Source: Oscillatoria princeps RMCB-10
GTDB lineage: Bacteria > Cyanobacteriota > Cyanobacteriia > Cyanobacteriales > Oscillatoriaceae
Reading direction: 5' to 3'
DNA length: 64,000 bases
Assembly (NCBI GenBank): GCA_019359235.1
Contig: JAHHHT010000004.1
Coordinates: 293,185-357,184, forward strand
Both the position numbers and the translations under genes were made by a program. Each line of letters begins with the position of its first letter. The first letter of the stretch is position 1. Shown one piece after another: positions 1-8,618 of this stretch. A model generated the notes under the pieces. It saw only the letters and a program-made list of their open reading frames with translations. It was not told the DNA's origin and ran no database searches.

Positions 1-722
1 GGCAGCAGAAGATTCAGCCCCTTTTTCGGTTCAATCCGCGACATGAACAGCACCAAAAGCCGGTCAGCTGGAATGCCCAACTGGGCGCGGGCTTGAGTTG
101 CTCCTCTATCCTCTGGGGAGCTCGGTTGGGGGTGAGGGTTTTCCGGGGCGGGGTCGAGAAAATTAACGCCTAGCGGAATCACCAAATCCCGCGTAACCGC
201 CCCAAATCGTTCCGAAATCTTGGCTTCCTGTGCGCTGGTGAAGTGAATCGCCGCCGCACCGGCCAAATTGGGCCCCTCGAACAGCGCCGCATAAATCCGC
301 TTCAGCTGGTTTTTTTTGCGCAAGTCAGCGGGATCGAGAGTGCCCAGAGGGCGCAGGATGTAAGGCAAGTGGCGGGATCGCGCCACCGCCGCCGCCGCCG
401 TGCTCACCGGCGAAAACAGGGCGTGGATGTGAGCCAAGTCAAACTCCCCGGCGTGCCGGTGCAGCCAGCGCAGCAAATCCGGGGAAAATTTGTAGCGCCG
501 GAAGGGAAAGCAGCGGAAATAGCGCACTTGGAAGCCATCGAGCTCGACAGGCCGGTCTAGGGGGACATCCAGTGGGGGCTGGCCCACATCCCCGTTGGAG
601 TCCGTCGTCAGCACAGTAACCCCGACACCCTGACGGGCGAGCGCTGCTGAGAGTCCCAGCACCATCTGGCTGGGACCGCCGTAAACCAGGGAGATTGAGG
701 GAACGATTTGCAGGATGCGCAC
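1..722 (-). CDS. hpsP: Glycosyltransferase family 4, HpsP-like, 3' end beyond the window
   Basis: This is the N-terminal 240 codons of a GT-B fold glycosyltransferase; the C-terminal half lies outside the window. It starts at a GTG and reads MRILQIVPSISLVYGGPSQM, the typical N-terminus of family 4 enzymes with a Gly-Gly-Pro nucleotide-sugar loop. At the cut edge it has reached the start of the donor-binding domain (FMSRIEPKKGLNLLLP). An AGGA lies 6 bases before the GTG, which supports this start. It is the last gene of a minus-strand series membrane protein, GT2, GT4, GT4, matching hpsL-hpsN-hpsO-hpsP of hormogonium polysaccharide synthesis. The family is clear. The hpsP name rests on gene order and general resemblance and needs a profile search. 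Confidence 0.75.
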   Translation of the reverse strand, partial: MRILQIVPSISLVYGGPSQMVLGLSAALARQGVGVTVLTTDSNGDVGQPPLDVPLDRPVELDGFQVRYFRCFPFRRYKFSPDLLRWLHRHAGEFDLAHIHALFSPVSTAAAAVARSRHLPYILRPLGTLDPADLRKKNQLKRIYAALFEGPNLAGAAAIHFTSAQEAKISERFGAVTRDLVIPLGVNFLDPAPENPHPQPSSPEDRGATQARAQLGIPADRLLVLFMSRIEPKKGLNLLL

Positions 723-809
723 AGTTTTTCCTGTTGATTGGGCAGTGGGCATTGGGCATCATCGCATTGGGCGATGGGGCAATTTTTCTTCGCCACGCTC
801 ATGAGCCAC

Positions 810-913
810 TATAGCGTTTCTATTCGAGTTGTGAAAAGGTAGAAACCCGGTTTCTCAAAGAAACCGGGTTTCTGGCCCCTCACAGATTTCACAAATCATT
901 TATAACCGCTATA
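810..913. repeat. TATAGCG-ended palindromic repeat with AGAAACC core
   Basis: A nested palindrome of about 104 bp. The outer ends are TATAGCG and AACCGCTATA. The inner hairpin is made of AGAAACCCGGTTTCT and its inverted copy at about 842-874. The element overlaps the 3' end of the neighbouring glycosyltransferase gene and encodes its last eight residues (AIAVINDL) and stop codon. Related copies lie at 2124-2223, 21586-21681 and 53129-53224, with a degenerate one at 6849-6920. Confidence 0.8.
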
Positions 914-2079
914 GCCATTAGCTCCTTGTAAAAATCCAGCAGCTGTTTGGCGAGAGCCGTGTTTGTATAATTAGCCATTGCCCGTTCATAGCCGCGCGTT
1001 GCCAGATCCGCAGCTAAGGCTGGGCTGTCCATCAGCTGCCGCAGGCAATTTTGCAGCGATTCGGCATGGCCTTCTGGAAAGACTAAACCGGCATCTGCAA
1101 TCACATGGGGAATTTCTCCCGAATCGGAACCAATCACCGGCACAGAGCAAGCCATCGCCTCAATTATAACATGCCCGAACTGTTCTTTCCAACCGGCAGC
1201 CGTCAGGGTTTTAAATTTGTAGGTGGTTTCGGAGGGCAGCACCAAAACATTCATCAAGTTGATGTACCGCTGAACGCAATCGTGGGGAACGCTTTCCACG
1301 AAAATGAGCCGGTCTTGTATGCCCCACTCGGCGGCTTTTTCCGCCAGCACCGGCTGCAAAGGCCCGCGCCCCAGCAACAGCCATTTCCAGGAAAAGTCGC
1401 GCAAACCGGCAAGCGCTTTACCGAGAGTGAGCAGCCCTTTTTCCTCCACAAACCGCCCCACAAATCCCACTACAAAATCATCGGTATTGATGCCCAGCTC
1501 GCTGCGCAATTCTGGCTGGGGTTGGGGGCGGAACAAGTTTTCATCCACGCCCAGTTGCGGCATCACTTTTACTGGCCCTTGGTAGCCGCGCTGGCGCAGA
1601 ATGTCAGCGCCATCTTGATTGCCGGCGACCAACCCGTCGGTGTTGCGGAGGTTATAAGCTTCCAGCAGAGAAACCGGCCATTTCAAGTCGTAAGGAAGAT
1701 TCCACCAGGTAAAGAACAGATTTTTGGCTTTCAGTCCCAGCAGCCGGTTGAGCGCAATCAGCTGGGCGTAGGCCAGAGATCGGGAACCCTGCTCTACCTG
1801 GATAATTTGTGGGCGAAACCGGCGCAGCAGCCCGATCAGGTCAGCCCCGAAGGTGAGCAATCCTTGATTGTTCTGGCTGAAATTGGAAACCGGCACCACT
1901 TGAAACGAGCCTTCCTGGAGGAACTGCGTTTCCACCGTTTTATTTTGCACGCCCCCCGGTTTCCACCGGTTCGGCACGACAACCCTCACCTCAATCCCCG
2001 GTTCGGCAACAGCCAAAGCCCGCAGCTTTTCGCGGTTGAGGTCAACGATATAAGTGTGGCTAGCGACTAGAATTCTCAT
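889..2079 (-). CDS. hpsO: Glycosyltransferase family 4, HpsO-like
   Basis: A complete 396-residue GT-B glycosyltransferase, normal in length for family 4. The N-terminal acceptor domain begins MRILVASHTYIVDLNREK. The donor domain contains the linker GFVGRFVEEKGL near residue 208, and the EQFGHVIIEAMACSVPVIGS segment carries the E-x7-E nucleotide-sugar motif. It should transfer a sugar from a nucleotide donor during exopolysaccharide assembly at the cytoplasmic face of the membrane. AAGG lies 5 bases before the ATG. It sits between the HpsN-like and HpsP-like genes. Its C-terminus and stop codon are supplied by a palindromic repeat, so the natural C-terminus may have been altered by insertion. 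The hpsO name is inferred from order and family. Confidence 0.8.
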   Translation of the reverse strand: MRILVASHTYIVDLNREKLRALAVAEPGIEVRVVVPNRWKPGGVQNKTVETQFLQEGSFQVVPVSNFSQNNQGLLTFGADLIGLLRRFRPQIIQVEQGSRSLAYAQLIALNRLLGLKAKNLFFTWWNLPYDLKWPVSLLEAYNLRNTDGLVAGNQDGADILRQRGYQGPVKVMPQLGVDENLFRPQPQPELRSELGINTDDFVVGFVGRFVEEKGLLTLGKALAGLRDFSWKWLLLGRGPLQPVLAEKAAEWGIQDRLIFVESVPHDCVQRYINLMNVLVLPSETTYKFKTLTAAGWKEQFGHVIIEAMACSVPVIGSDSGEIPHVIADAGLVFPEGHAESLQNCLRQLMDSPALAADLATRGYERAMANYTNTALAKQLLDFYKELMAIAVINDL

Positions 2080-2123
2080 CTCAACCTTATTGCAAACGTT
2101 CCCAACCCAATCCTTTTAAACAA

Positions 2124-2223
2124 TATAGCGGGTTTCAGTTGGATGAAGTGCGCCTCTGAAACCCGGTTTCTTTAAGAAACTGGGTTTCTCAGTCAGTACC
2201 TCAGGAATATGAAAACCGCTATA
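2124..2223. repeat. TATAGCG-ended palindromic repeat with AGAAACC core
   Basis: A second copy of the same element, 100 bp, in the gap between the HpsO-like and HpsN-like genes. The outer ends are TATAGCGGGTTTCAG and GAAAACCGCTATA, and the core is AGAAACC/GGTTTCT with one mismatch between arms. The TAG stop of the HpsN-like gene (2219-2221) lies in the terminal CTATA of the element. Confidence 0.8.
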
Positions 2224-3208
2224 AAGGGGAAATTTTCAACTCGTCTTCCCGGCTGTAAATCTGGCCATCGTCCCAATAGGCTTGCAGGACGGTAGCGACA
2301 GCTTTCGCAAAGCCTATCGTGTAGAAAGCCGAGCGCACCAAAGTCTTGAGTGGGGAGCCGCTTTTGTTGCAAGGGGGGTGCCCCAACACCTGACAGTCGA
2401 ACAAGCGGGCAAAAAAACGCACGCACTGGAGAGGGGTCAAGTTTTTGAACCCCATGACAAAGTGATTGTGATAGAGGTTAATCTGATATTCGGGCGAGCG
2501 CGTACTGATGTCGTGGCAGCCGCCGGTTTCCTCGCCCAGGTGAATGAGATAGGCTTCTGGATCGTACCATATCTGGCAGCCGGTTTTGCGAAACTGCAGG
2601 CAAAAATCCGACTCTTCCCGCACCGCACTGCCCTTGAACCGCTCGTCAAATCTCAGCCCGTACTTGGTAAAAAGCTCTCGGCGAAAAGACATATTGCAGC
2701 CTCTGGCTGAGATAACTTCCTGGGGTTTCACCGTATGCACCAAGTCAATATAGTACCAGGCTATGCTCGGGTCCATTGCTTCTGGGGGGAGATAGTCGAT
2801 GGTCAATTCACCCTTAGAATCAGCGAGTTTCATACGGTCGAATACCCGTCCCGCCACCGCGCCAACTGCCGGTTTTCTTTGATAGTTCCGCGCGTGAGCT
2901 TCCAGAAAGCCCGCAGGGAGCTGAACGTCATCGTCAATAAACAGGATAATTTCCCCTGCCGCCCGGCGCACCGCAAAGTTGCGAGCACCGGGCAAACTCG
3001 CCCAATCAACCCGGAACAGCTGTATTTTACCAGCCGCTGCCAGTTCATCCAAGTAAGCTTGAGTTTCGGGCTCGTGGTTGGCGGTTTGATCGACGACAAG
3101 CACTTCAAAGTTCGGGTAGTCCTGCTTCAGGACATCTGTCAGAGTGTCCCGCAGGGGCTGCTCACGCCCATAGGTGGGTACAATCACGGAAATCAAAGGC
3201 ATTACCAC
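2219..3208 (-). CDS. hpsN: Glycosyltransferase family 2, HpsN-like
   Basis: A 329-residue GT-A glycosyltransferase. The N-terminus PLISVIVPTYGREQPLRDTL is the family-2 nucleotide-binding strand. IDDDVQLP, near residue 93, is the DxD metal and sugar-nucleotide site. EESDFCLQFRKTG, near residue 203, is the ED-type acceptor-side motif. The start is a GTG with AGGAG 9 bases upstream; an ATG two codons further in is possible. It probably adds a sugar to a lipid-linked polysaccharide intermediate. It follows the HpsL-like membrane protein by about 90 bases containing only short ATTTTGGATTT repeats, so the genes are probably co-transcribed. The hpsN name is by order and family. Confidence 0.8.
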   Translation of the reverse strand: MVMPLISVIVPTYGREQPLRDTLTDVLKQDYPNFEVLVVDQTANHEPETQAYLDELAAAGKIQLFRVDWASLPGARNFAVRRAAGEIILFIDDDVQLPAGFLEAHARNYQRKPAVGAVAGRVFDRMKLADSKGELTIDYLPPEAMDPSIAWYYIDLVHTVKPQEVISARGCNMSFRRELFTKYGLRFDERFKGSAVREESDFCLQFRKTGCQIWYDPEAYLIHLGEETGGCHDISTRSPEYQINLYHNHFVMGFKNLTPLQCVRFFARLFDCQVLGHPPCNKSGSPLKTLVRSAFYTIGFAKAVATVLQAYWDDGQIYSREDELKISPL

Positions 3209-3297
3209 AGGTTGATGCTCCTGTCAATAGATTTTGGATTTTAGATTTTAGATTTTGGATTTTGGATTCAATCCAAAATCCGGGCGTCCCAAAAAAC

Positions 3298-4977
3298 TCA
3301 CCTAAGTTTTTTCTTTTTAGCTGGTAGCGGGTCTGGCTCTGCCTCCAGGAGTTTTTCTTGCTCCTGCCGGTCAAGCTCTGGCAATTTGAGAAGCACACCA
3401 GCAAAAAGCCAGTAATAGACTGCCACCGGATCGACATCGAGGGGGTAATAGTAGGTGTTGTAGCTAATAAATAAGATAAACACCCAAAAACAGGCTCCAT
3501 AGCTCCGCAAGCTCCGGTCTTTAACCGAGCGGTAAACCTTGAAGGTAATCACCGTCAGGACTGTCACAAAAAACAAAAACGCCAGCAGTCCAATCGGCCC
3601 TAGTTCATAGAGAACTTTAGGAAACCAGGTTTCGATCAGCTTCGTCTCGCCAAAGATGCGAGCCGAGTTTGTGGCTCGCCCCAAGCCTTTCCCCAGCAAT
3701 CCCGCCCCCTCAGAGGTAAACTCCGCTTGATTGGCAATAAACTCCGTAGGGGGTGAAGCATTCCACCGGTCGATAAAGCTCTGAACTCGCTCTGCAATCA
3801 CTTGGGGGAACAGGGCCATAGCAATCGCCCCCAGACCCCCCAGCCCCCCCGCAATCGGCAGAAACCGTTTCAGGTTGGCAATTTGGCCGGTGAGAACCAG
3901 CAGGATAACGACAAATACCGGCACGAGGGCGAGAGCAATTCTTTGACCGGAGATAACAGCATTGACAAACACCGATGCCAGACCGGCAAAACTGGCAATC
4001 TGCCACAACAGTGACGGATCGCTGAAAGCAGAGGCAAAAGTAAAAAACGTGTTGGAAATCAGAAACCAGGCCCACTGCCAGGGAGCGACAAACGTCCCCG
4101 GCAAACGGATCATACCGACCTGAGGGCTGTAGACGAGAGAGCCGCCTATAAGACACCTGGCATCTAGGGTAGCCTTAAATAAGTCAGCTCCTGTAAGATT
4201 GCGGGTGCCCACACACCGGCCCGTCACCAGGAACAGGTACTGGACAATACCGAGCCCGCAGCAGATCAGGGCCAGAACGACGTGCAGGCGAGTCAGGAAG
4301 AGGAACTCCTTCTTGTTGCGGATCAGATAGTAACCGCAAGTCATCAGGGGAATGTATCCCATGAAAACTTTCAGGCCCAAAATTCCCACACCGATGGGCA
4401 TTTTGTCTCTGCACAGCATACCCCTGCCGCCATTGGGCAGACTGCTGCAGGCGGCAGCGAACTGCTGCGAGCCGTTAACCAAAAGTATCGTCAGTATACA
4501 GACCCCCAGCAGAATCATCAGCGGCGTCATCAGCTTTTTGTTAACCACAAAAGGCAGCCGCCGCCGTTTCCACTCCTGAACCAGTGCGATCAGTGCTGGA
4601 AAGTAGAAACCATCTTTAGCCAGCTGGAACAGTGCGTTCCCCTTGCCCACACTGTAGGTGATTGTGCCAGAGAAGGGCATGTAGATGAGGAAAAACCACA
4701 GAGCCTGGCGGGGATATTTAAAGGAAAGTACCAGCACCAGCAAGCCGCCCGCACCGCCAACGCCAAGCACGGGCCCTTTGACGGCAAAAAGCAACAGGCC
4801 AATCAGTGCCGCAGCCACCGCCACCGGAGTCAGCACCTTAAACAGTTCTTGGCGCTCCCGAGCCGCTTGGCGCTTTTGCGCTTGTTCCTCCTTCTTACTG
4901 AGAGGTGGCTTGTCAGTGCTGGGTTGCTGTTTGGCTGTCCCAGATTTCCGCTTTGATTTCGGCTTACTTTTGGGCAT
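3298..4977 (-). CDS. hpsL: Polytopic membrane protein, HpsL-like (polysaccharide polymerase candidate)
   Basis: A 559-residue integral membrane protein. The first 47 residues are highly basic and polar (MPKSKPKSKRKSGTAK...), and the tail ends in KKKKLR, so both termini are probably cytoplasmic. About ten or more hydrophobic segments lie between, with a large loop near residues 170-190 and another near 265-290 that contain paired Cys. This layout resembles O-antigen ligase/Wzy-type polymerases. It is the first gene of a four-gene minus-strand set with three glycosyltransferases, as in hpsL-N-O-P clusters linked to hormogonium motility polysaccharide. The membrane topology is directly visible. 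A polymerase role is inference. Confidence 0.65.
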   Translation of the reverse strand: MPKSKPKSKRKSGTAKQQPSTDKPPLSKKEEQAQKRQAARERQELFKVLTPVAVAAALIGLLLFAVKGPVLGVGGAGGLLVLVLSFKYPRQALWFFLIYMPFSGTITYSVGKGNALFQLAKDGFYFPALIALVQEWKRRRLPFVVNKKLMTPLMILLGVCILTILLVNGSQQFAAACSSLPNGGRGMLCRDKMPIGVGILGLKVFMGYIPLMTCGYYLIRNKKEFLFLTRLHVVLALICCGLGIVQYLFLVTGRCVGTRNLTGADLFKATLDARCLIGGSLVYSPQVGMIRLPGTFVAPWQWAWFLISNTFFTFASAFSDPSLLWQIASFAGLASVFVNAVISGQRIALALVPVFVVILLVLTGQIANLKRFLPIAGGLGGLGAIAMALFPQVIAERVQSFIDRWNASPPTEFIANQAEFTSEGAGLLGKGLGRATNSARIFGETKLIETWFPKVLYELGPIGLLAFLFFVTVLTVITFKVYRSVKDRSLRSYGACFWVFILFISYNTYYYPLDVDPVAVYYWLFAGVLLKLPELDRQEQEKLLEAEPDPLPAKKKKLR

Positions 4978-5070
4978 GAGAGAAGTTTTTAGCTTTCAGC
5001 GAGCAGCCCTCCTATCAATTTTAGATTGAAAACCTTATAAGTAAGCCGGCACAAACTAAACCGAACATTA

Positions 5071-5103
5071 AGAAACCAGGTTTCTTAAAGAAACCTGGTT
5101 TCT
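5071..5103. repeat. Solo AGAAACC core palindrome
   Basis: A 33-base hairpin, AGAAACCAGGTTTCT followed by an inverted copy after a short spacer. It lies upstream of the HpsL-like gene and downstream of glmM. No TATAGCG ends are visible, so only the inner core is present. There is no T-run to mark it as an intrinsic terminator. Confidence 0.7.
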
Positions 5104-5203
5104 GGCAAGCATGGTTTCTGATGGGCCAACCTCTCCTCACCACCTCTCTTGGCGTCTTGGCGTCTTGGCGCTTGATTCAAACGGTGCCCTCAAAACCCGA
5201 GCC

Positions 5204-6691
5204 TCACGCTACTATATATTGCTCAACCGCTCGCACGAGATTTTCTGTCCAGTAGTTGGCCAGTTCAGCGCTGGCGGCTTCCACCATGACGCGGATCAGC
5301 GGTTCAGTGCCAGAAGCTCGCACCAAAATCCGCCCCCGGTCGCCCATATCCGCTTCAGCTCGCTCGATCGCAGCTTGCAGGAGCTCGCAATTTTTCCAGT
5401 CAAGCCGGCGCTGCCGGTCTTCCACCCGCACATTGAGCAGCAGTTGGGGATAGGTTTGGAAGCTGCCATCGACCAGTTCTGCCAGGGAGACGCCGGTCTG
5501 GCGCACCAGTGAGGCCAAGTGCAGCGCCGTCAGCAGCCCGTCGCCGGTGATCCCGTAGTGCCGGCAGAGAATGTGGCCAGATTGCTCCCCGCCCAGCATT
5601 CCCCCTGTACGCAGCATTTCGGCTTGCACGTACTGGTCGCCCACCTGCGTCCGCACCAGCTGGCCACCCAGCTGTTTCCAAGCGCTCTCAAACCCTAAGT
5701 TGGCCATCACGGTGGCCACAATCAGGTCGCCGGGCAATTGCTGGCACTCTTTGAGGGTCTTGCCCCACAGATAGAGAATGTAATCGCCATCCACCGCCCT
5801 GCCCGATCCATCCACCGCCAAAACCCGGTCGGCATCGCCATCAAAGGCAAATCCCAGATCGGCGGCGTGTTCTTTGACAGCAGCTCGCACCGGCTCGAGA
5901 TGGGTTGAACCGCAGCCGACATTAATCCGGTTCCCATCAGGCCGGTCGTGCAAGCAGATCGTCTCCGCTCCCATTGCCCTGAATATCGCCGGTGCCAGAT
6001 AAACTGCAGCTCCCCAAGCCAAGTCCAGAACGATGCGCATTCCCCGCAGGCTGACCTGAGGCAGCAGGGGACGCCAGAGAATATCCGCATAATCGCTCAC
6101 CAATTCAGGCCGGTGGTGCTGGTGCCCCCAGCTGCCCGGTGCCGGTGCGAAATTGGCTTTCCCCCGCAAGCCCGCTTCAATCTGCTGTTGCAGCGACGCC
6201 GGCAGCTTAGTGCCGTCGCGCCCGAAAAACTTAATTCCGTTATCTTCTGGCGGATTGTGGGAAGCCGAGATCATCACCCCCCCGACAGCCCCAGTAATAC
6301 TCGTGAGATAGGCAACGCAGGGAGTCGGGCACAGCCCCAAGTTCCAAACCTCAAGCCCAGCTGAAGTCAGACCGGCTCCTATGGCCATCGCCAGCATGTC
6401 GCTGGAGTTTCTAGAGTCCTGCCCCACAATAATCGGGCCCGGATGGGGGGCTTGCGCCTTGAGCACCTGGCCCGCCCAGAAACCAACTTGCATCGCCAAG
6501 GGGGCGCTCAGGATATCTCCCACTCGCCCGCGAATCCCGTCTGTGCCAAACAAGGGCGTCGCTGGCAGCCCGATGGCGTTCCAAGCTGGATTGGTATCCG
6601 TCCGGTTTGCCGGCGGTGCCGAACCCTCTGCCAAAGAAAGGGTCGGGTTGAGCTGGGCTTGTTCCTGAGTCCGAGCAGGTATTAGTACCAT
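5204..6691 (-). CDS. glmM: Phosphoglucosamine mutase
   Basis: GlmM converts glucosamine-6-phosphate to glucosamine-1-phosphate, feeding UDP-GlcNAc for peptidoglycan and polysaccharides. With the chosen start the protein has 495 residues. Family motifs are FGTDGIRG at 48-55, SASHNP with the phosphoserine at about 144, the metal loop DGDADR at 284-289, and RASGTEP near the C-terminus for phosphate binding. The reading frame stays open 17 codons further upstream, but the ATG at 6691 has a GAGGAG ribosome site 10 bases before it, and the upstream residues do not resemble the family. The N-terminal 45 residues before the catalytic core are longer than in most bacterial GlmM. It lies between two polysaccharide gene groups. 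Confidence 0.95.
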   Translation of the reverse strand: MVLIPARTQEQAQLNPTLSLAEGSAPPANRTDTNPAWNAIGLPATPLFGTDGIRGRVGDILSAPLAMQVGFWAGQVLKAQAPHPGPIIVGQDSRNSSDMLAMAIGAGLTSAGLEVWNLGLCPTPCVAYLTSITGAVGGVMISASHNPPEDNGIKFFGRDGTKLPASLQQQIEAGLRGKANFAPAPGSWGHQHHRPELVSDYADILWRPLLPQVSLRGMRIVLDLAWGAAVYLAPAIFRAMGAETICLHDRPDGNRINVGCGSTHLEPVRAAVKEHAADLGFAFDGDADRVLAVDGSGRAVDGDYILYLWGKTLKECQQLPGDLIVATVMANLGFESAWKQLGGQLVRTQVGDQYVQAEMLRTGGMLGGEQSGHILCRHYGITGDGLLTALHLASLVRQTGVSLAELVDGSFQTYPQLLLNVRVEDRQRRLDWKNCELLQAAIERAEADMGDRGRILVRASGTEPLIRVMVEAASAELANYWTENLVRAVEQYIVA

Positions 6692-6711
6692 GTTTGATTC
6701 ACTCCTCACAC
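6692..6711 (-). promoter_or_regulatory. glmM ribosome-binding region, complementary to the Yfr1 core
   Basis: The glmM leader reads GTGTGAGGAGT just before the start codon. This contains the Shine-Dalgarno GAGGAG. It is also a perfect 11-base complement of ACUCCUCACAC, the ultraconserved single-stranded core of the cyanobacterial small RNA Yfr1. Pairing would block ribosome access. The complementarity is visible in the sequence; regulation by Yfr1 is inference. Confidence 0.35.
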
Positions 6712-6848
6712 AAAAGCTCTTAGAGCTGCAAGCCGGTGCCATCTTACCACCGGCTGCCAGCGCTATTTATTTGTTTCTCCAACGCCAAGAAGTGCACTTC
6801 CAAGCCTTGGCTCTCTTTTATCAGACGATCTCGCACTGCTGAAAGCGT

Positions 6849-6920
6849 AGAAACCGGGTTTCCCAAAGAAACCCGGTTTCAGGCCCCCTGAGGTTTCACA
6901 AATCATTTAGAACTGCTATA
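6849..6920. repeat. Degenerate copy of the AGAAACC palindromic repeat
   Basis: The AGAAACCGGGTTTC core is followed by the same right flank as the element at 810-913 (GGTTTCACAAATCATTTA) and ends AACTGCTATA. The left TATAGCG end is not recognisable, so this copy is eroded or truncated. It lies upstream of glmM in a gene-free stretch. Confidence 0.65.
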
Positions 6921-7121
6921 TTAGGATGCGGCTATCTAGCTATCAACAGGTTCTTGCTCCTGAACGCACCGGCTTTAACCTTCTTGGAGCTTGAGCTGGT
7001 CAGCTCCTGGCTGGCCGCTCACAAGCCTCCGACTTCTAGAACAAGGGTAGCTTACTCCAGAGATCGCACACTCCAAGTGGAGGTTGGCCACAGCAAGTGA
7101 TTTGCGTTCCATCTTCCAATC

Positions 7122-7405
7122 TATGCTATACTTTACTCAAGACAGGCACCCGAACCTGAAAACCAAAGGCGGGTGGCTGCGCTGAAAAGCTCAAGACAGT
7201 CACCATGACCTGAGAACCAAAGGCGGGTGGCTGTCCCGGAAACTGCCACAAAGCCTGAAACCCAGGGATGAGTGGCCTTCAAGCTAGTTCAAGTGACTTC
7301 TTCTTAAAAGAAGGTGGCCAATATCATGAACTTGGCTGTTGTGCTCGCGGGATTTGACTGTGGGCATTGGTTGATCCGCCTTGGTTGAGAGAATCTCTCA
7401 GCTTA
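7122..7405 (+). other. Candidate structured RNA: serial hairpins with a possible 20-codon ORF
   Basis: This lies in the 850-base gap between glmM and a glycosyltransferase gene. An extended -10 (TG-C-TATACT, 7124-7132) is followed by four imperfect units, each ending in GGTGGC or AGTGGC (7172, 7226, 7271, 7313). The first two share the block ACCAAAGGCGGGTGGCTG. In units 1 and 2 the CAGGCACCCG-type left arm can pair with CGGGTGGCTG. After the fourth unit a 20-codon frame starts at 7326 (MNLAVVLAGFDCGHWLIRLG). It is followed by a TGAGAG/CTCTCA hairpin at about 7386-7400 and then a T-rich stretch. No known RNA family was recognised. The strand and function are inferred. Confidence 0.3.
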
Positions 7406-7544
7406 TGTATTTGTTGGCAACTGTTAAAGGTTGTTAGCAAAAATGTATCGGATAGCATTTCCAAGAACAATCTCACTTAACGGTGCCCTTCCCTGCAATC
7501 CGGACAGACAAGAGCCCGGGCAGGCACAGTGGCGAAAAACGGCT

Positions 7545-8618
7545 CTAAAGGTATCGTTGCAGGATTTCAGCCGTCTTCTGGCCAGTTTTGGCCCAGCTGA
7601 ATCGACTCGCTCTCGCCAGCCCCTGTTCCCGCAAGCGGGAGCGCAATCCCGCACTGGTGGCCACTGCCTGCATCGCCTCGGTAATTTCTCCCACACTGTA
7701 GGGATCGACTAAAATAGCGGCATCACCGGCAACCTCTGGCAGCGATGACCGGTTAGACGCAATCACCGGCGTCCCGCACGCCATCGCTTCCAGCACCGGC
7801 AGCCCAAATCCTTCCCAAAGGCTGGGGAAAACAAGCGCGATTGCCTGATTGAGAAGCGCCGGCAGCTTTTCGTAGGGAACGTAGCCCGGGAATTTCACCA
7901 AACTGCCCACACCCAGCGCTTCGGCTTGGGCCACAAGCTGCGGCGTGTAGCGCCGGTCGGCTGTCCCCGCTAGCCACAGCTCACAATCCGACCTGTTGGG
8001 CAAAGCGGCGAATGCCTCTATCACCCGGTAGAGATTTTTATAGGGATCGTGGCGTCCGATGTACAGAAAATAATTGCCCTCTGGCAAATCCAGAAAGCGA
8101 AAGTGACTGGCGTCATGCGCCAAGAGCACCGGCGTTACTTTGCTCGCTGGAATGTGCAAAAAGTCCGTAACATCTTTCGCTGTCGCCATTGAGTCGCAGA
8201 TAATATGCTCGGCAGCGGCTAAAACCCTAGGAAGGTAGTACCGGTGGTAAGGGGTCAGGGGAGACAGCCATCTGGGAAAGCGCAGCGGGATTAGGTCATG
8301 CACCGTCACTACATACCGGCAGCCAGACATTACTGGCGCTTCCGGGATTGGGGAGAACAGCAGGCGGGAGGAAAGCTGCCGATAAATTTTAGGCAGCTCC
8401 AGCTGAGTCCACATCAGTCGGGCCATATGCCCTCGCCTTCCTTGAGCGGCGGTTAAATTCGGCGGAACTGGGTAGCAAGTACAGTTGGCAATAGGTTGGC
8501 CCACCAATAACGTCGGGTTCAGAGCCTGAAGCTGCGGGAATAGATTGGTGGCATAGGTGGCCAACCCGGTCGGTTCAGGAATCAGAAAAGACAGATTAAT
8601 CAGTAATGAATTCAACAA
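7545..8618 (-). CDS. Glycosyltransferase family 4
   Basis: A 357-residue GT-B enzyme. The acceptor half contains a [12 protein letters not shown] segment near residue 105, common in mannosyl/rhamnosyltransferase-like family-4 proteins. The donor half contains [18 protein letters not shown] near residue 187 and the E-x7-E motif in [20 protein letters not shown] near residue 265. The start is a TTG that overlaps the stop of the upstream family-2 gene, so translation is probably coupled; TTG at 8615 or 8618 cannot be separated by eye. It is the last gene of the dTDP-rhamnose-associated minus-strand run. The acceptor sugar is unknown. Confidence 0.85.
   Translation of the reverse strand: MLNSLLINLSFLIPEPTGLATYATNLFPQLQALNPTLLVGQPIANCTCYPVPPNLTAAQGRRGHMARLMWTQLELPKIYRQLSSRLLFSPIPEAPVMSGCRYVVTVHDLIPLRFPRWLSPLTPYHRYYLPRVLAAAEHIICDSMATAKDVTDFLHIPASKVTPVLLAHDASHFRFLDLPEGNYFLYIGRHDPYKNLYRVIEAFAALPNRSDCELWLAGTADRRYTPQLVAQAEALGVGSLVKFPGYVPYEKLPALLNQAIALVFPSLWEGFGLPVLEAMACGTPVIASNRSSLPEVAGDAAILVDPYSVGEITEAMQAVATSAGLRSRLREQGLARASRFSWAKTGQKTAEILQRYL

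Noticed and set aside
1105..2070. Long plus-strand reading frame opposite the HpsO-like gene
   Set aside because: The minus-strand frame has full glycosyltransferase motifs; the plus-strand product is low-complexity, Gln/Pro-rich and matches nothing.
6690..6730. The yfr1 gene itself on the plus strand
   Set aside because: The 11-base core is present, but the flanking 5' stem and the 3' terminator stem with a T-run expected of Yfr1 are not visible.
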